Shown piece after piece: positions 1 to 7,882 of a stretch of DNA of 49,794 bases. The stretch covers positions 1-49,794 of the forward strand of contig CAMWQV010000001.1 in NCBI GenBank assembly GCA_947176425.1, read 5' to 3'. Position 1 is the stretch's first letter; each line of letters starts with the position of its first letter. The notes beneath the pieces were generated by a model, which did no database searches, had not been told where the DNA came from, and saw nothing but the letters and a program-made list of their open reading frames with translations. This DNA is from an uncultured Clostridia bacterium (GTDB lineage Bacteria > Bacillota > Clostridia > Oscillospirales > Oscillospiraceae). A program made the position numbers and the translations under genes.

Positions 1-171
1 CTCCTGGAGGAAGGCCGCCTGGCTGATTTTAGGATTCTTAAAAATAAAGAACGTTGTTTCGGACTAGAAATAGATCGAAGCTTTTCTTTGTCTATTCTTC
101 CGCAAAATTCTCCGCTCATCTCTGACCAAAGAATTTCAACAAGGAACCTAATCTGTGTGCAAAATTTGTGA
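1..171 (+). CDS. C-terminal part of a gene entering from the left edge
   Basis: Frame 1 is open from the first base to a TGA at 169-171, giving about 56 residues with a varied, protein-like composition (for example GRLADFRILKNKERC). It is not recognised. It would converge with the DUF559 gene and overlap its 3' end by 24 bp. The minus strand is also open here from an ATG at 119 to the edge, so the choice of strand is uncertain. No start is visible because the gene is cut by the window edge. Confidence 0.35.
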   Translation, partial: LLEEGRLADFRILKNKERCFGLEIDRSFSLSILPQNSPLISDQRISTRNLICVQNL

Positions 172-774
172 TGCTTTTTTTATTCTATGCCGTATAACTT
201 CTTTGATTGCTTCAACAAGTAGGTCTGCTTTCATGTCGAGGTATTCAGTTTTGATTCGTACAATTTGCCACTCTTCCCCCAACATTGCAACAATTGCCTT
301 GTCACGATCTGAATCATATTCTTTTCTATGACGATGCCGGTCACCATCAATTTCAAGAATGACTTTCCATGCAGGAATGCAGAAATCACATTGATAATCG
401 CCAACCTTATATTGCGGTTTGCATTCGATTTCATTATCCACCAAAATAATAGCGGCAATCATTTCGTATGCACTATCGAATTTATCAGGATGTTCCTCGG
501 CAAATTCTCTAACGGCGTTAATAGCTTCCTTATAGTCATAGATACATAAATCCTGTCTTTCCAGGATACATACGGCCCGTTCAAACATCAGCTTCTTTTT
601 GAGGCGAACATATTCCGCATGATCCTTCCTGCGCTGTTCCATAACCTTCCTGAAGCAACTATCGCAGTAGCATCTCTGCACATCTTCTTTAAACGGCTCA
701 AAGAAAATTCCTGTTCTTTCCCCAATATTTCTGTGTGTGGTTGCTTGACCACCGCACACCCAACATTGATTCAT
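148..774 (-). CDS. DUF559-like (restriction-endonuclease fold) protein with N-terminal zinc site
   Basis: The start is the ATG at 774, preceded by GGAGGACGGACA; the upstream in-frame ATG at 801 has no comparable site. Near the N-terminus CWVCGG and a later CYCDSC make a likely four-cysteine zinc site (about residues 5-50). The C-terminal half (about 120-200) has YQCDFCIPAWKVILEIDGD, then a conserved RIKTEYL, which resembles the PD-(D/E)XK/Vsr-like core of DUF559 proteins. A role as a DNA nuclease or nicking enzyme is inferred from the fold only. It lies downstream of DUF1492 with its own promoter and its DNA is poorer in GC than the replication genes, so it looks like cargo. Confidence 0.6.
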   Translation of the reverse strand: MNQCWVCGGQATTHRNIGERTGIFFEPFKEDVQRCYCDSCFRKVMEQRRKDHAEYVRLKKKLMFERAVCILERQDLCIYDYKEAINAVREFAEEHPDKFDSAYEMIAAIILVDNEIECKPQYKVGDYQCDFCIPAWKVILEIDGDRHRHRKEYDSDRDKAIVAMLGEEWQIVRIKTEYLDMKADLLVEAIKEVIRHRIKKASQILHTD

Positions 775-848
775 TGTCCGTCCTCCAACGTAATTGTGCA
801 TACTCCGAGTGTTAGAAGCCCTCCGGCTCCATGGGCTTCGCCCATTTT

Positions 849-878
849 ACTTTACTACTCCGGACCATATTTTGTCAA
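849..878 (-). promoter_or_regulatory. Promoter for the DUF559-like gene
   Basis: Read on the minus strand, TTGACA (873-878) and TAAAGT (849-854) are 18 bp apart, about 75 bp upstream of the ATG at 774. Just upstream, 884-900 is a 7-bp perfect inverted repeat (ACGGCGT, 3-nt loop, ACGCCGT) with GAAAC flanks. It has no U-tract, so it is a better candidate for an operator than a terminator. Confidence 0.5.
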
Positions 879-901
879 GTTTCACGGCGTTTCACGCCGT
901 T

Positions 902-1300
902 TCAACTTTTGGGGTTCAGGTACCGATGACAGATCAGTTTGACGCTGTTGGCTGTGTTCCGACCACCGAGGGCCTTGGCCACTTGGGACCAGGCCATGCA
1001 GTGGACGAACCGTAGGCGGAAAACCATACGGGTCTGGTCATCCTTGATGGTGTCTATGTACCTCTCCAGTATTTCCTTTTCCTTTGCGCACTCCGATTCG
1101 AGGTGGGAAATCCGCTCCCTCAAATCCTCGATTTCAATGATCAGGCCGCTCACCTGATCCGAAACTCCCGGTGCATGGGGCATCCCGTCAATTTCCTGTG
1201 CCCCCAGCCCCGCCGTTGCGTATAGCGAGGAGAGCATCTGCTTGTTCCGCTCCAACCGCTCATGCAATTTGTAGTAGATTGAAAGTTCCCGCAGCGTCAT
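902..1300 (-). CDS. DUF1492 / RinA-ArpU-like transcriptional regulator
   Basis: This 132-residue protein has a long central coiled coil (LIIEIEDLRERISHLESE, about 50-85) followed by a C-terminal sigma-region-4-like helix-turn-helix (MVFRLRFVHCMAWSQVAKAL, about 92-120). This is the plan of DUF1492 and of the RinA/ArpU late regulators of Gram-positive phages. It is the last gene of the replication operon, the usual place of such an activator just before the packaging genes. Activation of the late operon is an inference from family and position. One copy of the 24-bp near-palindromic repeat lies directly upstream at 1333-1356. Confidence 0.75.
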   Translation of the reverse strand: MTLRELSIYYKLHERLERNKQMLSSLYATAGLGAQEIDGMPHAPGVSDQVSGLIIEIEDLRERISHLESECAKEKEILERYIDTIKDDQTRMVFRLRFVHCMAWSQVAKALGGRNTANSVKLICHRYLNPKS

Positions 1301-1332
1301 GCCATCAGCCCCTCCGTGTTGCGTAGTTCTTC

Positions 1333-1356
1333 AAAATCCCAGACGTTTGGGATTTT
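1333..1356. repeat. 24-bp near-palindromic repeat, copy 1
   Basis: The core TCCCAGACGTTTGGGA is flanked by AAAA and TTTT. The same 16-bp core recurs at 12271-12293 (inverted), 25662-25685 and 46152-46175. This copy lies between the small membrane protein gene and DUF1492, 32 bp upstream of the DUF1492 start. Confidence 0.75.
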
Positions 1357-1359
1357 GCT

Positions 1360-1578
1360 TTATGTCCGTGGTATTCGTTTTTCGTGCTCCCGGCCCAGGT
1401 AGTAGGCACACCAGGCCATAGCCGACCAAGCCAGGGAAATCAGGTCATCCACAAAGCGCGGCTGGACTTCCCCGTAAATCAGCTGCTCCAAGCCCATCCA
1501 AAGGAGGCTGATGACCACGAATGCTACGAGGAACATCTGCACGGCCTCTGAAAACTGTCTGGCCTTCCATCTGTTCAT
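1360..1578 (-). CDS. Small protein with two predicted membrane segments
   Basis: A 72-residue protein. A hydrophobic stretch at about 14-30 (MFLVAFVVISLLWMGL) and a weaker one at about 47-62 (LISLAWSAMAWCAYYLG) suggest two transmembrane helices; the C-terminus is basic. Its start overlaps the stop of the VRR-NUC gene by 4 bp, so the two are translationally coupled. It is not recognised; similar small membrane proteins sit in many phage early operons. A second one of the same kind is at 16381-16617. Confidence 0.55.
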   Translation of the reverse strand: MNRWKARQFSEAVQMFLVAFVVISLLWMGLEQLIYGEVQPRFVDDLISLAWSAMAWCAYYLGREHEKRIPRT

Positions 1579-1895
1579 TCCGTCACCCCCGTTTCGATGA
1601 ACCGCTGCACCTGGGCGGGGAAGGACACCACGGCAACCTTGCCGCCCGCCGCCCGAATCTCCTTGATGGTTTCCTCCTGGAGTTTGGAGAGCCGCCCAAC
1701 CTCCGGGCGCTTAACCTCAAAGCCGTAGAACTGGCCGTCCAGCACCATGCAGACATCCGGGATACCTCCCCGGCTGTACGGCCCCGCTGCCGCCTTCCAA
1801 ACAAAGGCGTGTGGGTACTGCTCCTTCAACCACTTGATGATCTTGCCCTGGTAGAAGCTCTCCTTGTGGGGCGGTGTATTGCTCTTGCCGCTCAT
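1575..1895 (-). CDS. VRR-NUC domain nuclease
   Basis: This 106-residue protein is a single VRR-NUC (PD-(D/E)XK superfamily) domain. FYQGKIIKWLKE supplies the N-terminal helix with its conserved acidic/amide position, SRGGIPDVCMVLDG carries the catalytic D and FYGFEVKRPE the E-x-K motif. Stand-alone phage members of this family act on branched or flapped DNA and usually sit near a DEAD/SNF2 helicase, as here. Branched-structure cleavage during phage replication or packaging is the likely role by family. It is preceded by the HAD-like gene with a 1-bp gap and a GGAGG site. Confidence 0.85.
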   Translation of the reverse strand: MSGKSNTPPHKESFYQGKIIKWLKEQYPHAFVWKAAAGPYSRGGIPDVCMVLDGQFYGFEVKRPEVGRLSKLQEETIKEIRAAGGKVAVVSFPAQVQRFIETGVTE

Positions 1896-1896
1896 G

Positions 1897-2664
1897 TTAC
1901 ACCTCCGGTTTCTGGCGGTAGGCCAGCCAAGCCTTGCCGTAGTCCTTGTTCCTGCGAAGGAAATAAACCCGGCTCTCGCTGGTTGTGGAATGCACCAGAA
2001 TGTAGTCCTCCATGCAAATTACCCAGCATGGATTCCAGTCGGGGGCTTTCTCCAACGGAACAACCCAAAGCGGCTCTCCATCCATTTCCCGAATCTGTTC
2101 TAAAGTCAGGGGCGGGTTGATAGGAGCTGGCATCTGCACCGCCTTGTCATCCCAATACTCCGAAGCGCCAACCTTTCTGGGCGTTGTCCCGAATATTTCA
2201 ATCCACTCCGGGAGGCTCTCGTTCACAGCGTCGAAGGTCAAGCCCCACCGACTACAGGCATCCAGAGCATCCTGAAGGAGCTGACCTTCCCGACAAGTCC
2301 AAAGGATCAGCCCGGCACCATGCCGCTGCCGCTCTTCTTGTGCTCTCGCAATAACAGCCAAATTGGGCGATCCAATTTCCGGGTATGCATCGGTGCAGAG
2401 ACAACCATCGAAGTCAATTGCTATGGCTTTTCGCAAGGCCCATAATTTTTCCACAGGAGCTGGTTCAAATAGTGGACATTCTCTCGTGGGGCCGTAGTCC
2501 TCCGCTGTGTCTGGCCCGGTCATATCAGGGTCGCAGTTGCCACACGCTCCCTTATGGCATTCGAAGGGCATTTTCTTGTCAGTCCTCCAGTTGGCACAGA
2601 CGGGACACAAACAGCCATTTCCGCCCGGTCCACACGGCTTATCCCCTGTGTTGAGTGCGCTCAT
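1897..2664 (-). CDS. HAD-like hydrolase domain protein with cysteine-rich N-terminus
   Basis: Residues about 1-65 hold nine cysteines in CxxC-type pairs (CLCPVC, CGNCDPD), a probable zinc-binding region. Residues about 83-170 form a HAD-like phosphatase domain: the nucleophile motif AIAIDFDGCLC, LILWTCREG as the second motif, and YWDDKAV near the end as the acidic motif. The C-terminal about 50 residues (PLWVVPLEKAPDW to the end) are a further small domain. Phage HAD domains of this type are usually called nucleotidases or 5'-end phosphatases; the substrate cannot be told from sequence. The cysteine-rich extension is unusual for the family. Confidence 0.6.
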   Translation of the reverse strand: MSALNTGDKPCGPGGNGCLCPVCANWRTDKKMPFECHKGACGNCDPDMTGPDTAEDYGPTRECPLFEPAPVEKLWALRKAIAIDFDGCLCTDAYPEIGSPNLAVIARAQEERQRHGAGLILWTCREGQLLQDALDACSRWGLTFDAVNESLPEWIEIFGTTPRKVGASEYWDDKAVQMPAPINPPLTLEQIREMDGEPLWVVPLEKAPDWNPCWVICMEDYILVHSTTSESRVYFLRRNKDYGKAWLAYRQKPEV

Positions 2665-2666
2665 AC

Positions 2667-3413
2667 TTACGCCCCCTCACTCAGTGGCGGGGCCTCCTCG
2701 AAGGCCGGCGTCTCGGTGGTGGGATTGTCCGCCAACTCGCCAGCAGAGGCCGGGGCAGGAGCGTCGACGAACATCTCCACATTCTCCTTCTCGCCCTCCA
2801 TAAACCGGCTGGCCATCATGTCCGCTGTCTGAAGGGCGAGGACTGCGGGGTACATCTCGATGCTCTTGCCCACAGCGTTGTCGTTCTCGTAGTTTCCGTT
2901 CATCCCCATGTGGTGCCAGATGGCATACATCTCCTGGCTGGTGAGGGTGGTGTACTGCTTGACGATCATGGCGCTCTTGGGACCGTGGCCCAGCGGCATC
3001 ATGTCGTTCACCGTGTAGAAGGGCACCTTCTCCCACTTGCCGGTGGCCTCGTTCTTCTGGTTCCGGGTGCTGGTGCCGTAGAAATGGGTCTTGCAGATGT
3101 CGTGGAGCAGCGCCATCATGATTACGCTGTCGTCCGAGATGGTGTCCACCACCTTCCCGGCGGCTATGTACTCCCAATACCCACCGCCCTCTTCAGCATC
3201 GACATCCTGCCAGGAGAGCAGCCCCCGCAGGGCGTCCAGGACGTTGAGGCTGTGCTGGAGGAGGCCGCCAGGAGCGGCGAGGTGATACTTGGTGCTGGCG
3301 GGGGCCTTGTAGAAGTCGCTCTTCCGAATGTACTCCAGCAGCTTGTCCATGCCGGGGCGCTGAACTTTGGCCAGTTCCGCCTCAAAGCGGGCGATGTTGT
3401 TTTTGATGTCCAT
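2667..3413 (-). CDS. HD-domain phosphohydrolase
   Basis: A 248-residue protein. The HD superfamily signature is visible: PGGLLQHSLNVLDAL supplies a metal-ligand His, MMALLHDICKTHFYG is the HD motif proper (about residue 105), and AIWHHMGMNG with a later acidic position complete the site. HD proteins of phages hydrolyse nucleotides or cyclic nucleotides. A dNTP triphosphohydrolase or signalling-nucleotide phosphodiesterase role is possible, but the substrate is unknown. The last about 35 residues are acidic and alanine/proline-rich, probably disordered. It follows a hypothetical gene with a 2-bp gap. Confidence 0.7.
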   Translation of the reverse strand: MDIKNNIARFEAELAKVQRPGMDKLLEYIRKSDFYKAPASTKYHLAAPGGLLQHSLNVLDALRGLLSWQDVDAEEGGGYWEYIAAGKVVDTISDDSVIMMALLHDICKTHFYGTSTRNQKNEATGKWEKVPFYTVNDMMPLGHGPKSAMIVKQYTTLTSQEMYAIWHHMGMNGNYENDNAVGKSIEMYPAVLALQTADMMASRFMEGEKENVEMFVDAPAPASAGELADNPTTETPAFEEAPPLSEGA

Positions 3414-3415
3414 GT

Positions 3416-3793
3416 TTATTTGTCCTCCTCCAAAATTTCCTTGACCGCCCGGAGCTGGGCAAGGGTGTAGTTTTTGATTTTCATCCAGTTTGTGGCCTCC
3501 TGCACCCAGTTCCGTAGGTCATTCAGTTCTTTGTACTCGTCCACTGCATTGGTCGTCAGAAACAGGAGCCGCTTTGATCCATAGTCCTTGTCTTCGACCA
3601 AGTAGGTAGTGCTGTTGATCGGTTCATAGAATCGGGTCTCCACGCGACCTTCTCTGATGGTGACATACCTCCGTCCAACCTTGAAGACCTCCGTCTCTGT
3701 TACGAGGCCCAGGCTGGTCAGATTCCCACCTCCGAGTATGTAAGCGGTCTGGCCGACCTTGAAATCTTTAATTGTCACGGGCAAACGCTCCAT
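3416..3793 (-). CDS. Hypothetical protein with predicted beta-barrel N-terminus
   Basis: This 125-residue protein is not recognised. The first about 75 residues alternate hydrophobic and charged residues with glycines (KVGQTAYILGGGN, KVGRRYVTIREGRVE), suggesting a small beta barrel. The rest is helical (LNDLRNWVQEATNWM). It overlaps the end of the zinc-ribbon gene by 26 bp, which suggests coupled translation in the operon. Confidence 0.5.
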   Translation of the reverse strand: MERLPVTIKDFKVGQTAYILGGGNLTSLGLVTETEVFKVGRRYVTIREGRVETRFYEPINSTTYLVEDKDYGSKRLLFLTTNAVDEYKELNDLRNWVQEATNWMKIKNYTLAQLRAVKEILEEDK

Positions 3794-4127
3794 TCAGAAT
3801 TTTCTCACCCTTTGCCTTGAGCCCAGGGAATATCTCCTCCTGCTCCTTTTTGATCTTCTCGTACTCCTTCATGTACTTTTTGAAGGTTCGCTCCTGGAAC
3901 CTCTTGGCGCGGGCCGCTTTGATTTTCGCCTGCACCGCTTTCCGCTGCCGAACCAGCTCCCGCATCCTGGAGTCTGTGACGAAAAACAGGTACTTCGCTC
4001 CACAGGAGGGGCAAGTGAAATACTGCACCTCCAGATCGCCCTCTTTGATTGAGGCAATGCGGGAATCGTCTATGACGAACTGCGCCCCGCACTCGTTGCA
4101 ATCAACGGGCTTGTCGAATAGGCTCAT
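3768..4127 (-). CDS. Zinc-ribbon protein
   Basis: The start is the ATG at 4127 (MSLFDKPV), with AAGGAGGAAACGCC before it; a longer frame upstream lacks a site. CNECG near residue 10 and FTCPSCG near 38 form a four-cysteine zinc ribbon. A lysine- and arginine-rich helical tail follows (about 60-105). It is probably a small nucleic-acid-binding protein. No function is assigned. The start overlaps the stop of the preceding gene by 4 bp. Confidence 0.6.
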   Translation of the reverse strand: MSLFDKPVDCNECGAQFVIDDSRIASIKEGDLEVQYFTCPSCGAKYLFFVTDSRMRELVRQRKAVQAKIKAARAKRFQERTFKKYMKEYEKIKKEQEEIFPGLKAKGEKILNGAFARDN

Positions 4128-4678
4128 GGCGTTTCCTCCTTCAGCTGTGGCGGGTACCGATAATCCATGCCAGTGTAGTCCTGGTTGATCCAGCACCCGC
4201 TTTCGGGGTGGCCCTCCGTCTTGGGCCACCAGAATTTCTTGAAAATCCGGTTGTAGATCCACCCGCTTTCCAGGCGCTTGCAGTGCCGTGCCCAGTAGCG
4301 GTTGAAAACCTGGAGGCGGCGCTCGTAGCCTTTGTTGAGCAGGTCGTGGTATTCCTCCATGTTCAGCCGGTCGATCAGGGCGGCCTGGAACTGTTCAATC
4401 AGGCCGCCGGGTTTCTTCTCCTCCTCGTCAATGATGGCGAGGCATTTGGCCAGCCACTCGTTTCCGGCTGTGTCCTCCGGGTAGGTGGGAAACTCGCCTT
4501 GGGCCTCGATGCACATCCGGTAGAACCTGACCGCCCCGTCCATGACCTCCGCCACCAGCGTGTTGTAGGATCGCTCGTAAGTGGTCTGAAGTTTCTGAAG
4601 CGGAACCTTCTCCCGGTTGCGCCGGAGCTTTTCAAAATCGGCGTGGAACCTCTCAAGCCGCTGGCTGTCACTCTCCAT
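4124..4678 (-). CDS. Hypothetical protein
   Basis: A 184-residue protein whose start at 4678 (MESDSQRLERF) is preceded by GGAAGGAGGCACCAAA. It is mostly charged and helical, with several tryptophans in the C-terminal part (SGWIYNRIFKKFWWPK). It is not recognised. It is the first gene after the iteron-bearing gap, so its promoter may lie there. It is coupled to the zinc-ribbon gene downstream. Confidence 0.5.
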   Translation of the reverse strand: MESDSQRLERFHADFEKLRRNREKVPLQKLQTTYERSYNTLVAEVMDGAVRFYRMCIEAQGEFPTYPEDTAGNEWLAKCLAIIDEEEKKPGGLIEQFQAALIDRLNMEEYHDLLNKGYERRLQVFNRYWARHCKRLESGWIYNRIFKKFWWPKTEGHPESGCWINQDYTGMDYRYPPQLKEETP

Positions 4679-4803
4679 TTTGGTGCCTCCTTCCGATGCC
4701 CCCTGTGCGGCCACAGGGGGCGCGTTGTGGGCCGTTTCTTTTGGGTGATATCCCTTACCCTCCCGCCGCCGTAAACGCGGCCCTGTGCGACGGGAAAGCG
4801 GCC

Positions 4804-5095
4804 CCTTTCACCTAATTCCGCAAGGCAGGTGAAAGGCCGTAACCTTTTGCGGCTCTAAGCCTCCCGCCGATTCCTTTCACCTTTCACCTAATTGTTTGAA
4901 CTCATACCGTTTTTTTAGAGTCATGTCCGTAAGTCACAAAATCGTGATTTGCAATCGTTTTGCAATAATACCGTGTAATTGGTGAAATTAGGTGTAATAG
5001 GTGAAAGGTAAAGCCGCTACCCTTTGCCGCTCTAAGGCTTGACTGCCTTTCACCTAACCTTTCACCTGGCCTTTCACCTAAACTTAGGCGAAAGG
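4804..5095. repeat. Iteron cluster: candidate replication origin
   Basis: The only large gap in the replication operon (4679-5097, about 420 bp) holds at least nine copies of CCTTTCACCTAA or its core. Forward copies are at 4804-4815, 4873-4882, 4881-4891, 5046-5057, 5058-5067 and 5070-5081. Inverted copies are at 4827-4836, 4999-5008 and 5084-5095, with weaker matches at 4981-4997. Between the two clusters, 4905-4990 is clearly richer in A and T than its surroundings. Iterons beside an AT-rich segment next to a primase gene is the usual build of a phage origin; function is inferred. Confidence 0.6.
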
Positions 5096-5097
5096 TT

Positions 5098-7782
5098 TTA
5101 TGCTCTGAATGGCAGTTCCTCACCCTCACCATCAATGGGGTGGAATTGCTGTTGCTCCCACGCAGGCTGTGCGGCCCTGGCATCTGCCAGTTCCTCTGCG
5201 TCGTCTATGGGGTCTTCAGCCTTGGACAATTTCCCGATGTAGAACTCCACAAAGCGGCTACTCCGTGTACCGAACCACTTCATGACGGTGTAGGTTTTTC
5301 GGCCACCGCGCTCAGTGTAGGACGAAATTAAGTCTTTTTCGGCCATGTACTTCATGGTCTTCCGAGGGGAGTATCCCGCCTTCGTCAGCGCCTGGTTCAG
5401 CATGGAGGGGAAAATGTATGCGGTGTTGCCGGTTTCGCTGGTAAAGCCCAGACAGGTGCCCACGGTGTTGGGGCCGAAGTATGCCTTGTTCGACAGAACC
5501 CAGTCCACAATGAACTGCACCGCATTTTCGTTGACGTCGGTGGCGTTGCTCTCCACTTGGTTGACCAGGATGTCCGAGGCCATACGCTTGGCTGCGGCCC
5601 AGGAGTCCTCCCACTTCCCGCCGAAGAACCAGGTGTCGATGAGGGCGTCGGCCAGGGCCACAGCGGAGATGCCGGCGATGTGGGAGCCGTTCTTGCCCTC
5701 GCTGATGCCCCGGACATAGCCCTGCATTTCCTCATAAAACTCCACGATCCGGCGCTCATCCATCTGAAGGATTTTTTCGATAAAGGCTGGGCCAGCCCAG
5801 CCGCAGTCTGTGGCCGATTGCTGGTGCATGAGGGCGGCGTCCGCCTCATTGTCAAAGGGGCCGCCGTAGATTTCCAACACGCGGGTACTGACGCCTGTCT
5901 GCGTAGTTTCTGTGCTGAGAGGCTCCTCGCCAGTGGCCAGGGCCACGGTGCGCCATTGGTGAATGGTCTGGAGGCCCCCGCCCTTATTGCCGCGTATCTT
6001 CCCGGTGCCGCTGGCGATCATGTACACGATTTTCTCCAGCGCACCCTGATTGTTTCCGGCCAGCTGGCGCTCGTCGATGCCGAGGGGGAGGTCGCAGTAA
6101 AATGCCGCCGTCCGTTCCAAGCCCACCTGAGTGGCGTTAAAGCTGACCATGAGCCGCTCCGGGTCGCCCCAGGCGGAGAGGGCCGCCTTGAGGGCTGCGG
6201 TCTTGCCGCCCTTGGAGCCGCCCCAGTTATACACGAAGAATATCCGTTGCTTCACGATGCGGAGCAGCGGCGCCGCGAACCCTGCCGCCAGGATAAAGCG
6301 AAACTTCATCCGCGCCCGGTGGGGGGCCATGTGCTCCACCCACCGTTCCATGGTTCCGTTCTTACAGTAGGCCGCTGCCATGCCCCGCTGGGATGGGTCG
6401 ATGTCCAAGGTCAGGCCGTCATCGTGACCGGGCAGGAACCGCTTTCCCGGCTGCCAGCCGAAGGTGGATGTGGCGTCGTTCTTGGGGATCAGGTCGATGT
6501 TCTCGGCCTCCAGTGCCCCCAGGAAACTAACCACCCGCTTGGCATTTTCCGAAGTAACGGTGCAGCCCAGGTCGGCCAGAGTGGTGATTGACCGGCTGGA
6601 GAAGATGGTGGAGCGGGGGTAGATAGCGGTCTGCCACTGGCCGTCCCGCTTGAATGCCACTTCGATTTTCTCATCGCCCGTTTCCAGGCTCTTGAGGCGC
6701 TGTGTCAGGATGATGGGCGTCCGGCAGACGCCCACAGGGGTGTATGTCTTTTGGTCTATGGCGCTGATGCCCTTTTCTGAATAAATCCAGCCCTCCGGCT
6801 GCCGCAGGTTGATGGGCGCCCCTTCTATGGCCTCCGGGGTAAGCTGCGCATCCAGGTCTATCCGCTCCGCTTTCTTGAGGGCCTCCCTGATCAGCTGGGC
6901 GGCCTCCTCCTTGCCGTGCTTTATGTAGAGGTCGCTGGGATCTTTCGTGCCCAGGCGGTCACATGACCAAATGTAGACCTCCCCGGTGAACCCGCCTTCC
7001 TTCAGCCCCCGGAACATTTTAGTAGTGAAGGTTTCCCCGCCGCCGTCCGGCTCCTTGTGGATGTAGAGTTTCAACCCCTGGACGGTCGCCGCCTGGTAAG
7101 ACTTGAACATGGAGGCCCCGGCCACACCGATGGCGGGAAGGCCCATATACCACAGGCTTTGGGTATCGCTCTCACCCTCCACCAAAATGGCCCAGCCCAC
7201 CTTGCGGATCTCCGGGAGCCGCCACTCACCGTAAAGGCATATCTTCCCGGCGCTGCCCCGCTGCCAGCGGAACTCCTTCTTGCCGTACCGCTTTCGTGTG
7301 GCCGCCTGCTGGCCGTCCTCGGTAAAATAGGGCATCTGGAGACAGGTCAACCCGCCCCGCTCCTTTTTCGTGGTCACCCGGCAGGTTCCGGTGAGAAAGT
7401 CCACCGGGAGGTGCTTGTCAAAGCTGTACTGCTCCACACTGTAGGGCGCAAGGCCAGAGGCGGCGTCACCCTTCTGCTTTGCCGCGGGCCTCGACTGCTC
7501 CTGGGCCACCCCATACTTCGCCAGAATTTCCTTGTACGCCTGCTTGGTGTCGATGTTGTGGTACTTCGCCCAAAAGGTGATGAAGTTGCCGCCCTCATCC
7601 TCCGAAAAGCAGTGCCATTTCCCCGTTTTCAAATCCACCGAAAAGCTGTTCTGCTTGTCCCGGTGGAAGGGGCACAGGCCCACCAGGTTGTCCCCGGCTA
7701 TTTGGAATCTTTCAATGACGGCGGTGTACTCCGCCCGGTAGTCCACTACCCGGTCGAGGTCTACGTTATCTCTTGCCGCCAT
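5098..7782 (-). CDS. Primase-helicase: CHC2 zinc finger, Toprim and DUF927 domains
   Basis: An 894-residue replication protein. Residues about 30-65 are a CHC2 zinc finger (LCPFHRDKQNSF, then WHCFSED). A Toprim-like segment follows at about 195-290 (WAILVEGESDTQSLWYMGL with the acidic site, then YIWSCDRLG). The C-terminal half is a DUF927 helicase/ATPase: FVYNWGGSKGGKTAALKAA is the P-loop (about 515-530), PLGIDERQL a Walker-B-like acidic motif, and SGTGKIRGNKGGG and TVALATGEEPLS the following conserved motifs. It should unwind and prime DNA at the phage origin; the iteron cluster lies just beyond its 3' end. The C-terminal about 100 residues look like a winged-helix region. Confidence 0.85.
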   Translation of the reverse strand: MAARDNVDLDRVVDYRAEYTAVIERFQIAGDNLVGLCPFHRDKQNSFSVDLKTGKWHCFSEDEGGNFITFWAKYHNIDTKQAYKEILAKYGVAQEQSRPAAKQKGDAASGLAPYSVEQYSFDKHLPVDFLTGTCRVTTKKERGGLTCLQMPYFTEDGQQAATRKRYGKKEFRWQRGSAGKICLYGEWRLPEIRKVGWAILVEGESDTQSLWYMGLPAIGVAGASMFKSYQAATVQGLKLYIHKEPDGGGETFTTKMFRGLKEGGFTGEVYIWSCDRLGTKDPSDLYIKHGKEEAAQLIREALKKAERIDLDAQLTPEAIEGAPINLRQPEGWIYSEKGISAIDQKTYTPVGVCRTPIILTQRLKSLETGDEKIEVAFKRDGQWQTAIYPRSTIFSSRSITTLADLGCTVTSENAKRVVSFLGALEAENIDLIPKNDATSTFGWQPGKRFLPGHDDGLTLDIDPSQRGMAAAYCKNGTMERWVEHMAPHRARMKFRFILAAGFAAPLLRIVKQRIFFVYNWGGSKGGKTAALKAALSAWGDPERLMVSFNATQVGLERTAAFYCDLPLGIDERQLAGNNQGALEKIVYMIASGTGKIRGNKGGGLQTIHQWRTVALATGEEPLSTETTQTGVSTRVLEIYGGPFDNEADAALMHQQSATDCGWAGPAFIEKILQMDERRIVEFYEEMQGYVRGISEGKNGSHIAGISAVALADALIDTWFFGGKWEDSWAAAKRMASDILVNQVESNATDVNENAVQFIVDWVLSNKAYFGPNTVGTCLGFTSETGNTAYIFPSMLNQALTKAGYSPRKTMKYMAEKDLISSYTERGGRKTYTVMKWFGTRSSRFVEFYIGKLSKAEDPIDDAEELADARAAQPAWEQQQFHPIDGEGEELPFRA

Positions 7783-7882
7783 GTATCATCACCGCCTGTC
7801 CATTGTAAAATCTTCATCCTGATGCTCCCATTGGTGCATTGTGGGCTGGCACCGCCCGGAGGCGGCACCAGCCCTATGTGGT

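Noticed and set aside
2677-3177. A 166-codon frame opposite in phase to the HD protein
   Set aside because: It is an arginine/histidine-rich shadow of the HD gene; similar shadows occur over the integrase, primase and tape measure genes.
4804-5095. Repeat cluster as a CRISPR array
   Set aside because: Repeats are about 12 bp, in both orientations and irregularly spaced; no cas genes are present.
4902-5183. A 93-codon minus-strand frame through the iteron region
   Set aside because: It consists of translated repeats (LGERPGERLGER), has no ribosome-binding site and overlaps the end of the primase gene.
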